This document shows positions 1 to 12,600 of a DNA stretch of 64,000 nt, piece by piece (position 1 is the stretch's first letter; the number at the start of each line of letters is the position of its first letter). The notes beneath the pieces were generated by a model that worked only from the letters and a program-made list of their open reading frames with translations, was not told where the DNA came from and did no database searches. The DNA comes from Przewalskia tangutica. Taxonomy: Eukaryota > Streptophyta > Magnoliopsida > Solanales > Solanaceae. The stretch covers positions 1,324,980 to 1,388,979 of the forward strand of contig CM056723.1 in NCBI GenBank assembly GCA_029844215.1, read 5' to 3'. The position numbers were made by a program, and so were the translations under genes.

Positions 1-1410
1 AAATAGTATTGTACACACTCTAATACACCCCATTCAGTCTGAGCGGGAGGAGACTAGACGTTAAGACTGAATCTGAAGTCAAGGAAACGATGTCTAGGAA
101 GGCCTTTTGTGAATATCTGCATACATGACCGAGAGCAATCTTCTCACGAACAAAGTGGATGTCCATCTCAATATTCTTGGTTCGTTGATGATGAAACAGA
201 TTATGAGATAGATAGATGACAGATATGTTATCACAATAAACCAAAGACGCCTTACGCAACGGACACTGAAGCTCTAAAATAAGGTTTCGGAGCCAACATA
301 TCTTAGCAACAACATTAGAAACACCTCTGTACTCTGCTTCTGCACTCGAAAAGAATAATGTAGTGTGCCTCTTGGCAGACCAAGAAATGAGATTATCCCC
401 CAAGAACACACAATAGCCTGAGGTGAATCGTCGCGTGTTCGAACAGCCTGCCCAATCATTATCTGTATATGACAACAACCTGGTCGGTGCAGAGGGGTAT
501 AAATGCAATTCATATTCAAGTGTGCCCTTAAAGTACCGAATGATACGTTTAAGGACAGTAAAATGAGGGTCTATGGGGGCATGTATGAATACGCATACAT
601 GCTGAACAACATAAGTAATATCAGGCCTGATGAAACTAAGGTATTATTGTGCACCTGCAAGATTCCGGTAGAGAGTGGGATCTGTCACTGGATCACTATA
701 CAAAGAACTGAGCTTTGATTTAGAGTCAAATGAAATAGACATGATCTTGCGATTTGCTATTTTAGCCCTATACACAATCTTGTCTACATACTTACGCTGA
801 CAAAGAAATATAGTATCTGCAGATCTAGGCACTGAAATCCCTAAAAAATAGCTCAACTTCCCCAAGTCAGTCATAACAAATTCGGTTTTAAGCAATGCAA
901 TAATCTCATTTTTCAACAAAATCAGAGGAGGCAGTAAGCATTATGTCATCCACATACAATAATAAATAGGCAATGCTACTATCGCGATGAAAAATAAATA
1001 AAGAGGTATCACACTTGCTACATACGAACTCAATCTGCAAAATGTACTGTGCAAAACGATCATACCACACTCGAGGGGCATGTTTCAAACTATAGATTGA
1101 CTTATGCAGATGGCATACATACTGAGGGACTGCTGGATGTACGAAACCAGGCGGCTGATGCATATAAACAGTTTCTTTCAGATCCCCATGAAGAAACGCA
1201 TTCTTCACATCAAACTGATGAATAAGCCAACACTTACCCATATCAATGCTCAGAACTATGCGAATATTAGCTGGTTTAACAACCGAACTGAATGTCTCAC
1301 CGCAATCAATATCCTCCCATTGATTGGTGTCATTAGCCACTAGTCTCGCCTTATATCCTTCTAACTCACCAATGTCTGTGTATTTGTGATGAAAAATCCA
1401 CATGCATTGG
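1..1410 (-). mobile_element. Copia-A, 3' part (RT and RNase H), degraded
   Basis: Minus-strand Ty1/copia polyprotein remnant. About 1403-906 encodes the reverse transcriptase core, with the FDVKNAFLHGDL segment and the catalytic YVDD motif. About 919-644 encodes the RT C-terminus (LGKLSYFLGI). 508-32 encodes RNase H (YTDNDWAGC, SAEAEYRGV, and the tail HFVREKIALGHV). Frames change between the pieces, so no functional product is expected. The polyprotein stop sits at the element's 3' LTR start: from base 25 leftwards the minus strand reads TATTAGAGTGTGTACAATA, a copia LTR 5' end with TG changed to TA, and the LTR continues outside the window. The element is interrupted at 1410/14188 by the Ogre-like element; its 5' part lies at 14188-16426. 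Confidence 0.9.
1406..1410. repeat. Left target-site duplication ATTGG
   Basis: ATTGG immediately precedes the TG of LTR1 and is repeated at 14188-14192 right after the CA of LTR2. Copia-A coding sequence resumes on both sides. Confidence 0.93.
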
Positions 1411-4400
1411 TGTTGACACCCAATTTTGACCCTCCCGTCCAGTCATTAACTATAAAATTACACTAATTTTGTAAAATAATTTTTTTAGGATTTTTATAAT
1501 AAAATACAGCGAATAAAACATAAATACAGGCATAAATAAACAATTCAATAATGGCGTCGCGTCTCACATAGAGTATTAAACACTTAGAGTCCCGTGCCCG
1601 CATTAATTGATTTCAAGCCCTATCAGGATTCTTAATCAATAATAAATACATAAAATAAATAATTTAGCAACGACGCCGTGTCAAGTAGCATAGCCGCATT
1701 TATTAATACGCAAGAGAATTTCATAATCATTTGTAATTTAAAATCAATTTTAATCTAATACATGCATTTAATAGCGTCGCATTTATAAAAGCTTTAAACA
1801 ATTCCTAAATATCATATTTGCATTTAGCATTTAAATAATTTAAGCTAAACTCAATTCAATTTTAGTTTAACTTCGCAATAATGCACAATAATAAGATTTT
1901 AAATAAATAGCGCCGCATTCTAAAATATTAAGCATTAATTAAATAGCACGTCCGTCCTTATTCTTTAATTAAGTAGCAAGCCCATTTTTATTCTTGTAAT
2001 TAGGTTAATAAAGCACCTAAAGATTTTTAAGCACAATTTATTAATTTGAATTAACTAGTTAAATAATTAAACACTTATAACACTAACCTAAATCTAAAAC
2101 CCCTAGTTAAATAATACCCTAATTTAACTACCCAGCCCAAACCTTTCCTTTAAACAACCCGCAGGCCCAATGCCCGCGGGCCCAACTCCCCTTTCAGCTT
2201 TTTTTTTTTTACGCCCAAAGCCTTAAGGCATTTTAGCCTAAGGCATTTCCCAATCGTCCTCACAGTCCAAAACGACGAAACCCTAAAGCAACCGCCGCAC
2301 CTCACTCCCATCGCCATACCCGGATTTCTCGCCGGAGAATCCGGGGTTTCCCTTTACCCATGCACACAAACAGCTCAATCCTTACCATAACCAGCACCTA
2401 AATCTTTAGCCCGCAGCAATCGAGGTACAACTGGCTATTAGAATAGCTTGCCTTAACCAAATCATGCACAAAGTCGTACCTCGCGATTCAGCTACCATAT
2501 CGACACCTTGCTCTTACCATAATCTGTTCGTATCAAGCACAAATCAAGCCCAGAATCAGCCTTTATAGCTTACCTAATGGGGAACCCAAACGAGGGCTAT
2601 ATAAGCACATGCAATAGGCATTCGAAGAGGGGGGACATCAGGCAAGGGCGCAGCAGGGGAGACTCAGAAATCAGGGAGCACCCAAAAACCGATAGACATC
2701 GATTTGCATCCCCTAGCAGCAGTCAACTACTCGCAGCAAGGACAGAGCATCCGGGAATAATCGAGAGCAGTTCAGCACCTAAACAACTAGCATTGCAAGA
2801 ATAGGAAATTCAAATCCCCTTCTTCAATTCCAGCAAAAAAAATCAGTAAGCAAACCTTGCCCCTCTATTCGCATCGCAAACCCCAAAACCCGTCGAGTGG
2901 ACCGACGACTTGATACGCTGCCCCGGGTCGCTGTCCGGAGAAGGTACATTCATCGCTCTTGATTTTCCATTCGATTTATGCTCGGTGGTCTGTTTATTTA
3001 TGTTGTGGTTAATCATATGTGTTGAGGTGCTCATAAGTAACTAAGTAGATTAAATTTATTAGCATGTTTAGGTAACTGTTAAGGTTTAAACATTCCTTGT
3101 CATGTTTGTGTTTAGTCCTATGTGATGTGTATGTCGTTCTTAAAATATTTGCTTAGTGAGAATGATATACAAATCGATTGACGATTAATCGGGTGTATTG
3201 TTGTTCATATTAACTGAGGGCTGACCATACTTTGTTTTCTTATGCATATCTTAGAGATCATGTCAAGTAAAATGGAGCAGTTTCCTCTTTCTCAAAGGGA
3301 TTAAAATAAATGATTGATAATTTGCATATCTATTTTTTCTGCGAAGGATAGATTCACCCTTAAATTTGCCGGGTCGCTTTCTTAACATGTGTGTATGTAT
3401 AGTAAATATTATGAGGAGTGTTATACGTGTATTGTATGATCATATGCATCTTGCTTGAAGTCACGTAACTAGTCCAGTAAATACCAGATGTCTGTTAACT
3501 AATGTTCGACAGTTATTAAACTTCGAATCTGCCTGATGATCATCCTGACCATGTTATGCCTTGTTTGAAATATTATCCGCCTAATATATAGCATAGACAT
3601 GACAACGCATGCTGGGCCTAAGCCTAATTGACCCTGCGTACCTAAAATGCCATCTTTAACTGATTACATATCCATCCTCAGATTCACTGCCTACTTAATC
3701 GATCATATGCTTCCCATATCTTCTTCAGTGTTAAAACACATTCCTAATAATGCGTAATACCTCTTAAGATATATTTTGTGCCATGCTCATCTGTTTAGTG
3801 ACCCAAATGGTGTCTACAACAGCATCTTGCATTTAGGGGATCAACTTAGATCATATTAAGCCATGGTTCCTATTGCATTCTATCTTGGTGTTTGATTATA
3901 TTGATATGCATAGGTTATGATTGGGCATTAAAACTGTCAAAGGGTTCATGTTGAAATGATTTGAATAAAGCTTTGTATGTACAGGATGTCTATGCTCTCC
4001 GATAAGTCACACACATATGTCTAAATTGTCCATGTTAAGCATTTTTCTTCTACCAGTTGTTAAGCACACTTTCAGATGTAGTCTTGAATACTTGCACTCG
4101 TGAACCTGTGTCTAAGTTGGCCCCTCTTTGAAACTGAAAATGTTATATTTTTGGGACTTATGTCCAACCTACTGCCCACTGCTTACCTCTGACTAAGGTA
4201 TGTCCAGCATATTTGAGCACTCATTGTAGCAGGTATGTAGGTATACTATATGTATTTTGGTGTACTTGACTGTTTCCCTCGGCGATTACCATCTGTTTAC
4301 TTGATAAAATGACTTCAATCACTTCCTATTGCATACTTGCCTATCACTTGAAATAAAAATGCTTGTCTTTCTGCATTTCAATCGCGCAGGTGTCCGATAT

Positions 4401-5939
4401 GTATAATGGTCGAAAATTTGCGTGCGCATATACCGCACTTCGGATGCGATCTGAATAACTTCTTTGTTAAAGCGTGACAACAAAGATTTATCCACAAAAC
4501 AAAGGCATATGTATCTCTGAAATCAGTTTTGTTAATTTGCTGAAATCAATTTGCTAATGTGGCAGTCATATCTCCATATTGTATGAGCATTTTATCTACT
4601 TGTATCAATTATTATTTGGGCTTATACTAATCCTTATCTTTTTCGTTACTTTACATGAAATGCATCGGAGCAAAAATGAAGAGTCTCCCGGCGAGACTCA
4701 TCCCGACTTTCGGCCCGCATCTACATCCCTCGAGTCCTCTTCTAATTCCTAGAAAAACAAATAGGACGGGGTCATCCGCTTCAATCTCTTTGCTCTCTCT
4801 CTTATCTTATTTATGCCTTTATTTGTTTGTTGTAATTTTATTACTTAACTTTGTAATTAATAGGGGAACTTCTAGTAATTAGCCTTTAAGCATATGAGGT
4901 GGAAGGTAATTTAAACTTAAAAACGCACTTCTTCTTTATTTGTCTCTAGACTGTTGAGCATGTCTAAATTCTGCAAAAATGATCTAAATGATTTAACTTG
5001 CATCATAAAACGACGTTTTATTTCTTATTAAAATTCATAAACAAATTTTTTCCTAAACTCTCAAGATCATCTTAAGCACTTTTTTTTATACTACACGCAG
5101 GTTAAGCAAGATTAATTTAGCTAGCGGTACACATAAATAATCTTTGCATGCATACATAATTAGTCCATAAAAGCACCTTAGCATTCTTTAGCATATTTCT
5201 AGCCCTTTAAAAACCTTAGCATTTTAGCACCTTTTGCATTCTTTAGCACTTTAGCATTTTAAGCACCACTTTAATATTTAACACCCTTTACTTTTAGAAT
5301 TAACCCCTTAGCACCTTTAGCCCATTTTGTCCTTAACATTTTAGCACCTCCTAGCATTCTCACAGACTTAGCATAAAGCACCTTCTGCCCTTTTTAGACT
5401 TTAAGCACCTTTTAAACATTTTAACATTTTTAGCATTTTATTAAGCAGGAAGAGCTTTTATTTTTGCATTTCTTAAACATAATAATTACCCTAGGTTTGG
5501 CAGGACAACCGCAAATTAGCGGATCTTAGAGAGTGCCTAACCCCTTCCCTCTAGATTAATAAAGAACCCTTATCCAGAATCTCATTAAAGTTTAGCAGAC
5601 CATTAAAAATGGAGTTAATGTTTTACTTTAAACTAGTTAAACATTTAGGTGTCCTAATTCACCCAAACTAATTAGGTGGCGACTCCGCGAACCCTTAGCA
5701 TTTTTTGCACTTTTAGCACTTAGCATATTAGCACATTTTAGCAATCCCTAGCAACCCTTTTTTACCTTTTTGCACTTTTAGCATCCTTTATTTTAAAATT
5801 AATATTTTAGCACTCTTTTCAACACTTTAAGCATTCTTTTACATTTTAGCATCCTTTTAACATTTAGCACTTTATTTTATTTTCTAACACTTTCTAGCGA
5901 GAGCTATTTAAAAATGTCGCTACTAAATCAGGCGTGATG
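1411..5939 (+). repeat. 5' LTR of the Ogre-like element
   Basis: Nearly identical over its length to 9674-14187, with scattered substitutions and small indels. The last bases differ from LTR2 (GGCGTGATGA versus GGGCGTGACA), so the exact 3' edge is uncertain by a few bases. A TATA-like CTATATAAG lies near 2598. Two stretches (about 5160-5480 and 5690-5900) are low-complexity runs built on TTTTAGCA. Between them (about 5505-5700) is a module with TTCCCT, ATCCAGAATCTC and TAGGTGGCGACTCC that recurs in an otherwise different LTR at 21420-21600 and 63880-64000. Short open frames here (for example 2843-3034) recur unchanged in LTR2 and look like chance ORFs. Confidence 0.88.
2598..2606 (+). promoter_or_regulatory. 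Candidate TATA box of the Ogre-like LTR
   Basis: CTATATAAG within AGGGCTATATAAGCAC, preserved in the second LTR near 10857. It sits about 1.2 kb into the LTR, a plausible U3/R boundary. Motif and conservation only. Confidence 0.4.
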
Positions 5940-5941
5940 AA

Positions 5942-5955
5942 TGGCGACTACTGGG
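5942..5955 (+). other. Primer-binding-like site, tRNA-Arg type
   Basis: TGGCGACTACTGGG directly follows the 5' LTR. It resembles the TGGCGACT...CTGGGG type complementary to the 3' end of a plant tRNA-Arg, as described for Ogre elements, with a short internal deletion. It supports plus-strand orientation. Confidence 0.55.
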
Positions 5956-7611
5956 AATTTAGGTTCTTAACCACAACAGACCTAGGGTTATTATTTGACG
6001 TTACTTTTTGCATTTAAATTTTGTGTGTTGTATTTTGTTTATTTATTTTATTTTTTGCTACCTGCTTTACTGCTTTCCTTAAACTGGCATTCCGCTCATA
6101 TTTCTTCCACTCTGGAAAATTCACACAATCACACACTGCATGCGAGGTGCGCAGTGCATCAAAGAAAATTCTTTCTTCAAAACCCAAAATTAGGAGAGTT
6201 GGTAACATACGTGGAGTGCCCTGGCCTAACCGGTGGCGCGTAGCCTTCTCACTGAGTTGTCCGCTCGGGAACTCAAGGCCTAGAAAAGCCAAATCTTAGA
6301 AACTTAAGATAGAGCTATACCACCCTTATTTTAGGGCATGCATGCATTTACCTTAGGAGGGTCAATCCTTGGCATTGACACCACAATTAAGAAGACACCA
6401 AACTTGTCGACGGGTTTCTCAATCCAACGACCAACCAGCATATTATGTGTAGCGTGACAATGACAAACAAATCCAAGCCTACCATGACATGCTAAAATTG
6501 GGAAAAGTGCCGTCATTTGGTCGCCATTTCCAACAAAAGCATTACGATTGGGCGGCTCGGACAAATCCATCATGACCGCGATATGTGACGCTTAGGCTTA
6601 CCGCATAAAGAGGTCCCCTTGCATATTAGGAAACGCTTGAATGTGCATGTGCAATATATCTCATACATACCGCAAATCATGTGCTTTACACTAACGCAGT
6701 CTGCTGTATTTTGTCTAGAAAGATTTATCATCTCCCCCAAAGGGTCGATTTGCATTTGACTAAGCAATGACAGAGCATCAATATCTCACGAGATCAAAGG
6801 CACGGTCCGACAACACGACGGATTCAAGGGCATTTTTGCGAATCAGTGAACTCGCTTCGTTCCTATAGGCAAAGCAGGGTCTCGTAAAAGAAAACAACAT
6901 AGATCCGATCGAGCGCCGCCCGCTATCGCAAAGAATGGCAACCCTACAGACCGAAATCAGAAGGCCCAGAAACATAACATACAAGCAACTACGCCAAGAC
7001 CCACGTTAGCCGCACACCCTTTTCAAAATCGGGACCACGTAGAAACTGCATAGGATTGCAAGTCCAAACAGGCCAGGCACGCGGATATCAAGGGACAAGG
7101 CGGCGAAGTCAGATACGAATCGACCCCCCCCAAAACTCACAAATTTTCTTTGAGCGCAGGTTCTTCATTTTAACAGAAGCAGAAAGTGCAATAGCCGAAA
7201 CAAAAAATACGGCGAAAGGTTTCTTCGTATTAGCAGAGGCAGCAAAAAGCAGCAAAGGCAGAGGATGACAACAATCCAAAGTCCGCAGCAAGAGCGAAGA
7301 GCGCAAAGAGGCATCAACAATCAGCCAAAGTTCGAGTTCCGCAACAAAACCTAGCGCATCAACTCTGCATAAAGTCAAATTGGCAACCCACGATCGCACA
7401 CCACAAAGGCATCATGGCAATTCATCATTTGCGTTTAGCACGTCCGTGCAAGGACAACACCTCGCACTATCTCGCATATCAGGGACGATATCTCTACCCA
7501 TAAAATTGCATTTCTCATATGTATTTATCATTTTGTTTAAACAGGTATACACTAACGTTTTCTCAAGCTTAGCTTGCAGGAGCATTTAGTCTACGCGAGC
7601 AGAATGATACG
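5956..7611 (+). other. Non-coding internal region of the Ogre-like element, 5' portion
   Basis: About 1.65 kb between the PBS and the tandem array. The longest open frames (about 80-96 codons, both strands) show no motif I recognise as gag, protease or polymerase. I see no gene here. Confidence 0.6.
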
Positions 7612-8825
7612 CCCGTGCAACGACGCTGCCGATTGCGGTCAAGGCAACGGCACCATCAGCACCGCGTCTACGCAACGACGCCAGAAGAACGCTGGCCCAG
7701 CGACGACGCGATTGCAGGTCCAGCAACGACACCATCGCGATTAAGGCCTACGCAACGACGCCAACAAAGAACACGCCCAGTAACGACGTTATCGCGATTG
7801 CGGTCCAGTAACGACACCATCAAGATTGCGTTCACGCAACGACGCCAAAGAAGAACACGCCCAGTAACGACGCGACGCGATTGTGTCCAGTAACGACACC
7901 ATCAAGATTGCGCCTACGCAACGACGCCAAGAAGAACACGCCCAGTAACGACGCGACGCGATTGCGTCCAGCAACGACACCATCAAGATTGCGCTACGCA
8001 ACGACGCCAACAAAGAACATCGCCCAGCAACGACGCGACGCGATTGTGTTCAGTGCAACGACACCATCAAGATTGGGCCTACGCAACGACGCCAAGAAGA
8101 ACACGCCCAGTAACGACGCGACGATTGCGTCCAGTAACGACACCATCAAGATTGCGCTTCACGCAACGACGCCAAAGAAGAATACGCCCAGTAACGACGC
8201 GACGATTGCGGTCCAGTGCAACGACACCATCGCGATTGGCTTCACGCAACGACGCCAAAGAAGAATACGCCCAGTAACGACGCACGCGATTGCGGTCCAG
8301 TAACGACACCATCGCGACGCTTCTACGCAACGACGCCAAGAAAGAATACGCCCAGTAACGACGCCATCAAGATTGCGTCCAGTGCAACGACACCATCAAG
8401 ATCGCCTACGCAACGACGCCAAGAAGAATACGCCCAGTAACGACGCGATCGCGAACACGCCCAGTAACGACGTTATCAAGACAAAGAAGTCTACGCAACG
8501 ACGCCAAAGAAGAATACGCCCAGTAACGACGCGACGCGATTGCGGTCCAAGCAACGACATCATCGCGATTGCGTTTACGCAACGACGCCAAAGAAGAACA
8601 CGCCCAGTAACGACGTTATCAAAGACAAAGAAGTCTACGCAACGACGCCAAAGAATAACATCGCCCAGTAACGACGTTATCAAGACAAAGAAGTCTACGC
8701 AACGACGCCAAAGAAGAACATCGCCCAGTAACGACGTTATCAAGACAAAGAAGTCTACGCAACGACGCCAAAGAAGAACACGCCCAGTAACGACGTTATC
8801 AAGACAAAGAAGTCCGAACACGACG
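7612..8825 (+). repeat. Minisatellite array in the Ogre-like internal region
   Basis: At least 14 head-to-tail units built on ACGCAACGACGCCAA and CGCCCAGTAACGACG, separated by ATCAAGATTGCG or ATCAAGACAAAGAAGTC. The period is about 80 bp on the left and a regular 60 bp in the last units (ACGCAACGACGCC near 8638, 8698 and 8758). Units are variable on the left and homogeneous on the right, as if recently amplified. Open frames through it are artefacts of the periodicity. Internal tandem repeats are a known trait of Ogre-type elements. Confidence 0.88.
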
Positions 8826-9352
8826 CCATCATCAGCATATCACATCTACACAGGGACGACTTTCTCTGTTCTCAAAATTGCATTTTCTCATTCATGCTTT
8901 ATTATTCTGTCTTAACAGTTATGCACTAACTCTTTCTTGAGCTTTAGTCTACAGGGGGCAATTGCAGCAAGGACGACATACCCGCATTCACTATCGCAAC
9001 ACGTCTGTACAAGGACGAAAATCACAGCGTTCACAACATTGCATCAACACAGCAGGCGTCACATTTTTGCAGGATAACCTTTCCTACTCACAGTTACATT
9101 GTTTTAAAATTATGCATCATCATTTTGCCTTAACAGTTATGCACTAACCGTTTGTTTAAGTCTTAGCATGCAGGAGCAGGAGCACAACGTGATTTTCTTA
9201 CAAATAACCGACAATTTGTCGGGCCAACCTTCCCAACGATCGCGTAAGCCGCCGCCGGTCCACTCGCTCCACATCACCATAGAACCCCGCACCACAAGCC
9301 ATTGCAGTACACCCCAGGTTCAAGCCAGTTATATTCTTTTACTTTTTGCACC

Positions 9353-9545
9353 ATAGCCCAGTGTCATCATAACTCAACACTGGGACAGCTTTAAGTCCGC
9401 GTTAGCCCGCCTTGGTGTTTTGACCATGGTAGCCCAGTGTCGTCATAACTCGACACTGGGACAGCTTTGAGTCCGCGTTAGCCCGCCTTGGTGTTTAGAC
9501 CATGGTAGCCCAATGTCGTCATAACTCGACACTATGATAGATTTT
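9353..9545 (+). repeat. 75-bp tandem repeat carrying a hairpin
   Basis: About 2.5 copies of a unit of about 75 bp that starts TAGCCCAGTGTC and ends TTGACCATGG. In the central copy each side of CATAACT forms an inverted repeat (CCCAGTGTCG ... CGACACTGGG), a 10-bp stem. It lies about 130 bp before the polypurine tract. Confidence 0.75.
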
Positions 9546-9658
9546 AATTTTTTGCGTCAGTCTTGCCTACCTGCCCAACATTTTTGCAATTCTGAAGATC
9601 GAGACAAAATTGGCTATGAGTCAACGTCTTTGTACGAAGATTCTTCCATCATCTCCAT

Positions 9659-9673
9659 ACAAAGAGGGACAGC
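9659..9673 (+). other. Polypurine tract of the Ogre-like element
   Basis: CAAAGAGGGACAGC directly precedes the TG of the 3' LTR at 9674, the expected place for plus-strand priming. Confidence 0.6.
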
Positions 9674-12600
9674 TGTTGACACCCAATTTTGACCCTCCCG
9701 TCCAGTCATTAACTATAAAATTACACTAATTTTGTAAAATAATTTTTTTAGGATTTTTATAATAAAATACAGCGAATAAAATATAAATACAGGCATAAAT
9801 AAACAATTCAATAATGGCGTCGCGTCTCACGTAGAGTATTAAACACTTAGAGTCCCGTGCCCGCATTAATTGATTTCAAGCCCTGTCAGGATTCTTAATC
9901 AATAATAAATACATAAAATAAATAATTTAGCAACGACGTCGTGTCAAGTAGCATAGCCGCATTTATTAATACGCAAGAGAATTTCATAATCATTTGTAAT
10001 TTAAAATCAATTTTAATCTAATACATGCATTTAATAGCGTCGCATTTATAAAAGCTTTAAACAATTCCTAAATATCATATTTGCATTTAGCATTTAAATA
10101 ATTTAAGCTAAACTCAATTCAATTTTAGTTTAACTTCGCAATAATGCACAATAATAAGATTTTAAATAAATAGCGTCACATTCTAAAATATTAAGCATTA
10201 ATTAAATAGCACGTCCGTCCTTATTCTTTAATTAAGTAGCACGCCCATTTTTATTCTTGTAATTAGGTTAATAAAGCACCTAAAGATTTTTAAGCACAAT
10301 TTATTAATTTGAATTAACTAGTTAAATAATTAAACACTTATAACACTAACTTAAATCTAATACCCCTAGTTAAATAATACCCTAATTTAACTACCCAAAT
10401 TTCAAACCTTTCTTTAAACAACCCAGAGCCCAATGCCCGCGGGCCCAACTCCCCTTTCAGCTTTTTTTTTTACGCCCAAAGCCTTAAGGCATTTTAGCCT
10501 AAGGCATTTCCCAATCGTCCTCACAGTCCAAAACGACGAAACCCTAAAGCAACCGCCGCACCTCACTCCCATCGCCATACCCGGATTTCTCGCCGGAGAA
10601 TCCGGGGTTTCCCTTTACCCATGCACACAGACAGCTCACTCCTTACCATAACCAGCACCTAAATCTTTAGCCCGCAGCAATCGAGGTACAACTGGCTATT
10701 AGAATAGCTTGCCTTAACCAAATCATGCACAAAGTCGCACTCGCGATTCAACTACCATATCGACACTCGCTCTTACCATAATCTGTTCGTATCAAGCACA
10801 AATCAAGCCCAGAATCAGCCTTTATAGCCTACCTAATGGGGAACCCAAACGAGGGCTATATAAGCACATGCAATAGGCATTCGAAGGGGGGGAACATCAG
10901 GCAAGGGCACAGCAGGGGAGACTCAGAAATCAGGGAGCACCCAAAATCCGATAGACATGGATTTGCATCCCCTAGCGAGCCAACTACTCGCAGAAGGACA
11001 GAGCATCCGAATAATCGAGCGATTCAAAGACCTAAACAACTAGCATTGCAAGAATAGGAAATTCAAATCCCCTTCTTCAATTCCAGCAAAAAAAATCAGT
11101 AAGCAAACCTTGCCCCTCTATTCGCATCGCAAACCCCAAAACCCGTCGAGTGGACCGACGACTTGATACGCTGCCCCGGGTCGCTGTCCGGAGAAGGTAC
11201 ATTCATCGCTCTTGATTTTCCATTCGATTTATGCTCGGTGGTCTGTTTATTTATGTTGTGGTTAATCATATGTGTTGAGGTGCTCATAAGTAACTAAGTA
11301 GATTAAATTTATTAGCATGTTTAGGTAATCATAAGGTTTAAACATTCCTTGTCATGTTTGTGTTTAGTCCTATGTGATGTGTATGTCGTTCTTAAAATAT
11401 TTGCTTAGTGAGAATGATATACAAATCGATCGACGATTAATCGTGTATTGTTGTTCATATTAACGGCGGTGACCATACTTTGTTTTCTTATGCATATCTT
11501 AGAGATCATGTCAAGTAAAATGGAGCAGTTTCCTCTTTCTCAAAGGGATTAAAATAAATGATTGATAATTTGCATATCTATTTTTTCTCAAGGATAGATT
11601 CACCCTTAAATTTGTCGGCCGCTTTCTTAACATGTGTGTATGTATAGTAAATATTATGAGGAGTGTTATACGTGTATTGTATGATCATATTCATCTTGCT
11701 TGAAGTCACGTAACTAGTCCAGTAAATACCAGATGTCTGTTAACTAATGTTCGACAGTTATTAAACTTCGAATCTGCCTGATGATCATCCTGACCATGTT
11801 ATGCCTTGTTTGAAATATTATCCGCCTAATATATATCATAGACATGACTACGCATGCTGGGCCTAAGCCTAATTGACCCTGCGTACCTAAAATGCCATCT
11901 TTAACTGATTACATATCCATCCCTGTATCTACCTGTCTACTTAACTGATCATATGCTTCCCATATCTTCTTCAGTGTTAAAACACATTCCTAATAATGCG
12001 TAATACCTCTTAAGATATATTTTGTGCCATGCTCATCTGTTTAGTGACCCAAATGGTGTCTACAACAGCATCTTGCATTTAGGGGATCAACTTAGATCAT
12101 ATTAAGCCATGGTTCCTATTGCATTCTATCTTGGTGTTTGATTATATTGATATGCATAGGTTATGATTGGGCATTAAAACTCAAAGGTTCATGTTGAAAT
12201 GATTTGAATAAAGCTTTGTATGTACAGGATGTCTATGCTCTCCGATAAGTCACACACATATGTCTAAATTGTCCATGTTAAGCATTTTTCTTCTACCAGT
12301 TGTTAAGCACACTTTCAGATGTAGTCTTGAATACTTGCACTCGTGAACTGTGTCTAAGCCGCCCTCTTTGAAACCGAAAATGTTATATTTTGGGACTTAT
12401 GTCCAACCTATCGCCCACCGCTACCTCTCGACTAAGGTATGTCCAAAGATATTTGAGCACTCATCAGAGCAGGTATGTAGGTATACTATCTGTCGTTTGG
12501 TGTACTGATCGTTTCTCGGCGACACCATCTGCTTACTTGATAAAATGACTTCAATCACTTCCTATTGCATATTTGCCTATCACTTGAAATAAAAATGCTT

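Noticed and set aside
2843..3034. 63-codon ORF conserved in both LTRs (2843-3034 and 11096-11287) as a small gene
   Set aside because: Conservation follows from LTR identity; no motif or coding bias supports it.
7612..8825. Regular repeat array considered as a CRISPR or coding repeat protein
   Set aside because: Units vary in length, lack distinct unique spacers and lie inside a plant retrotransposon; frames in several registers simply follow the periodicity.
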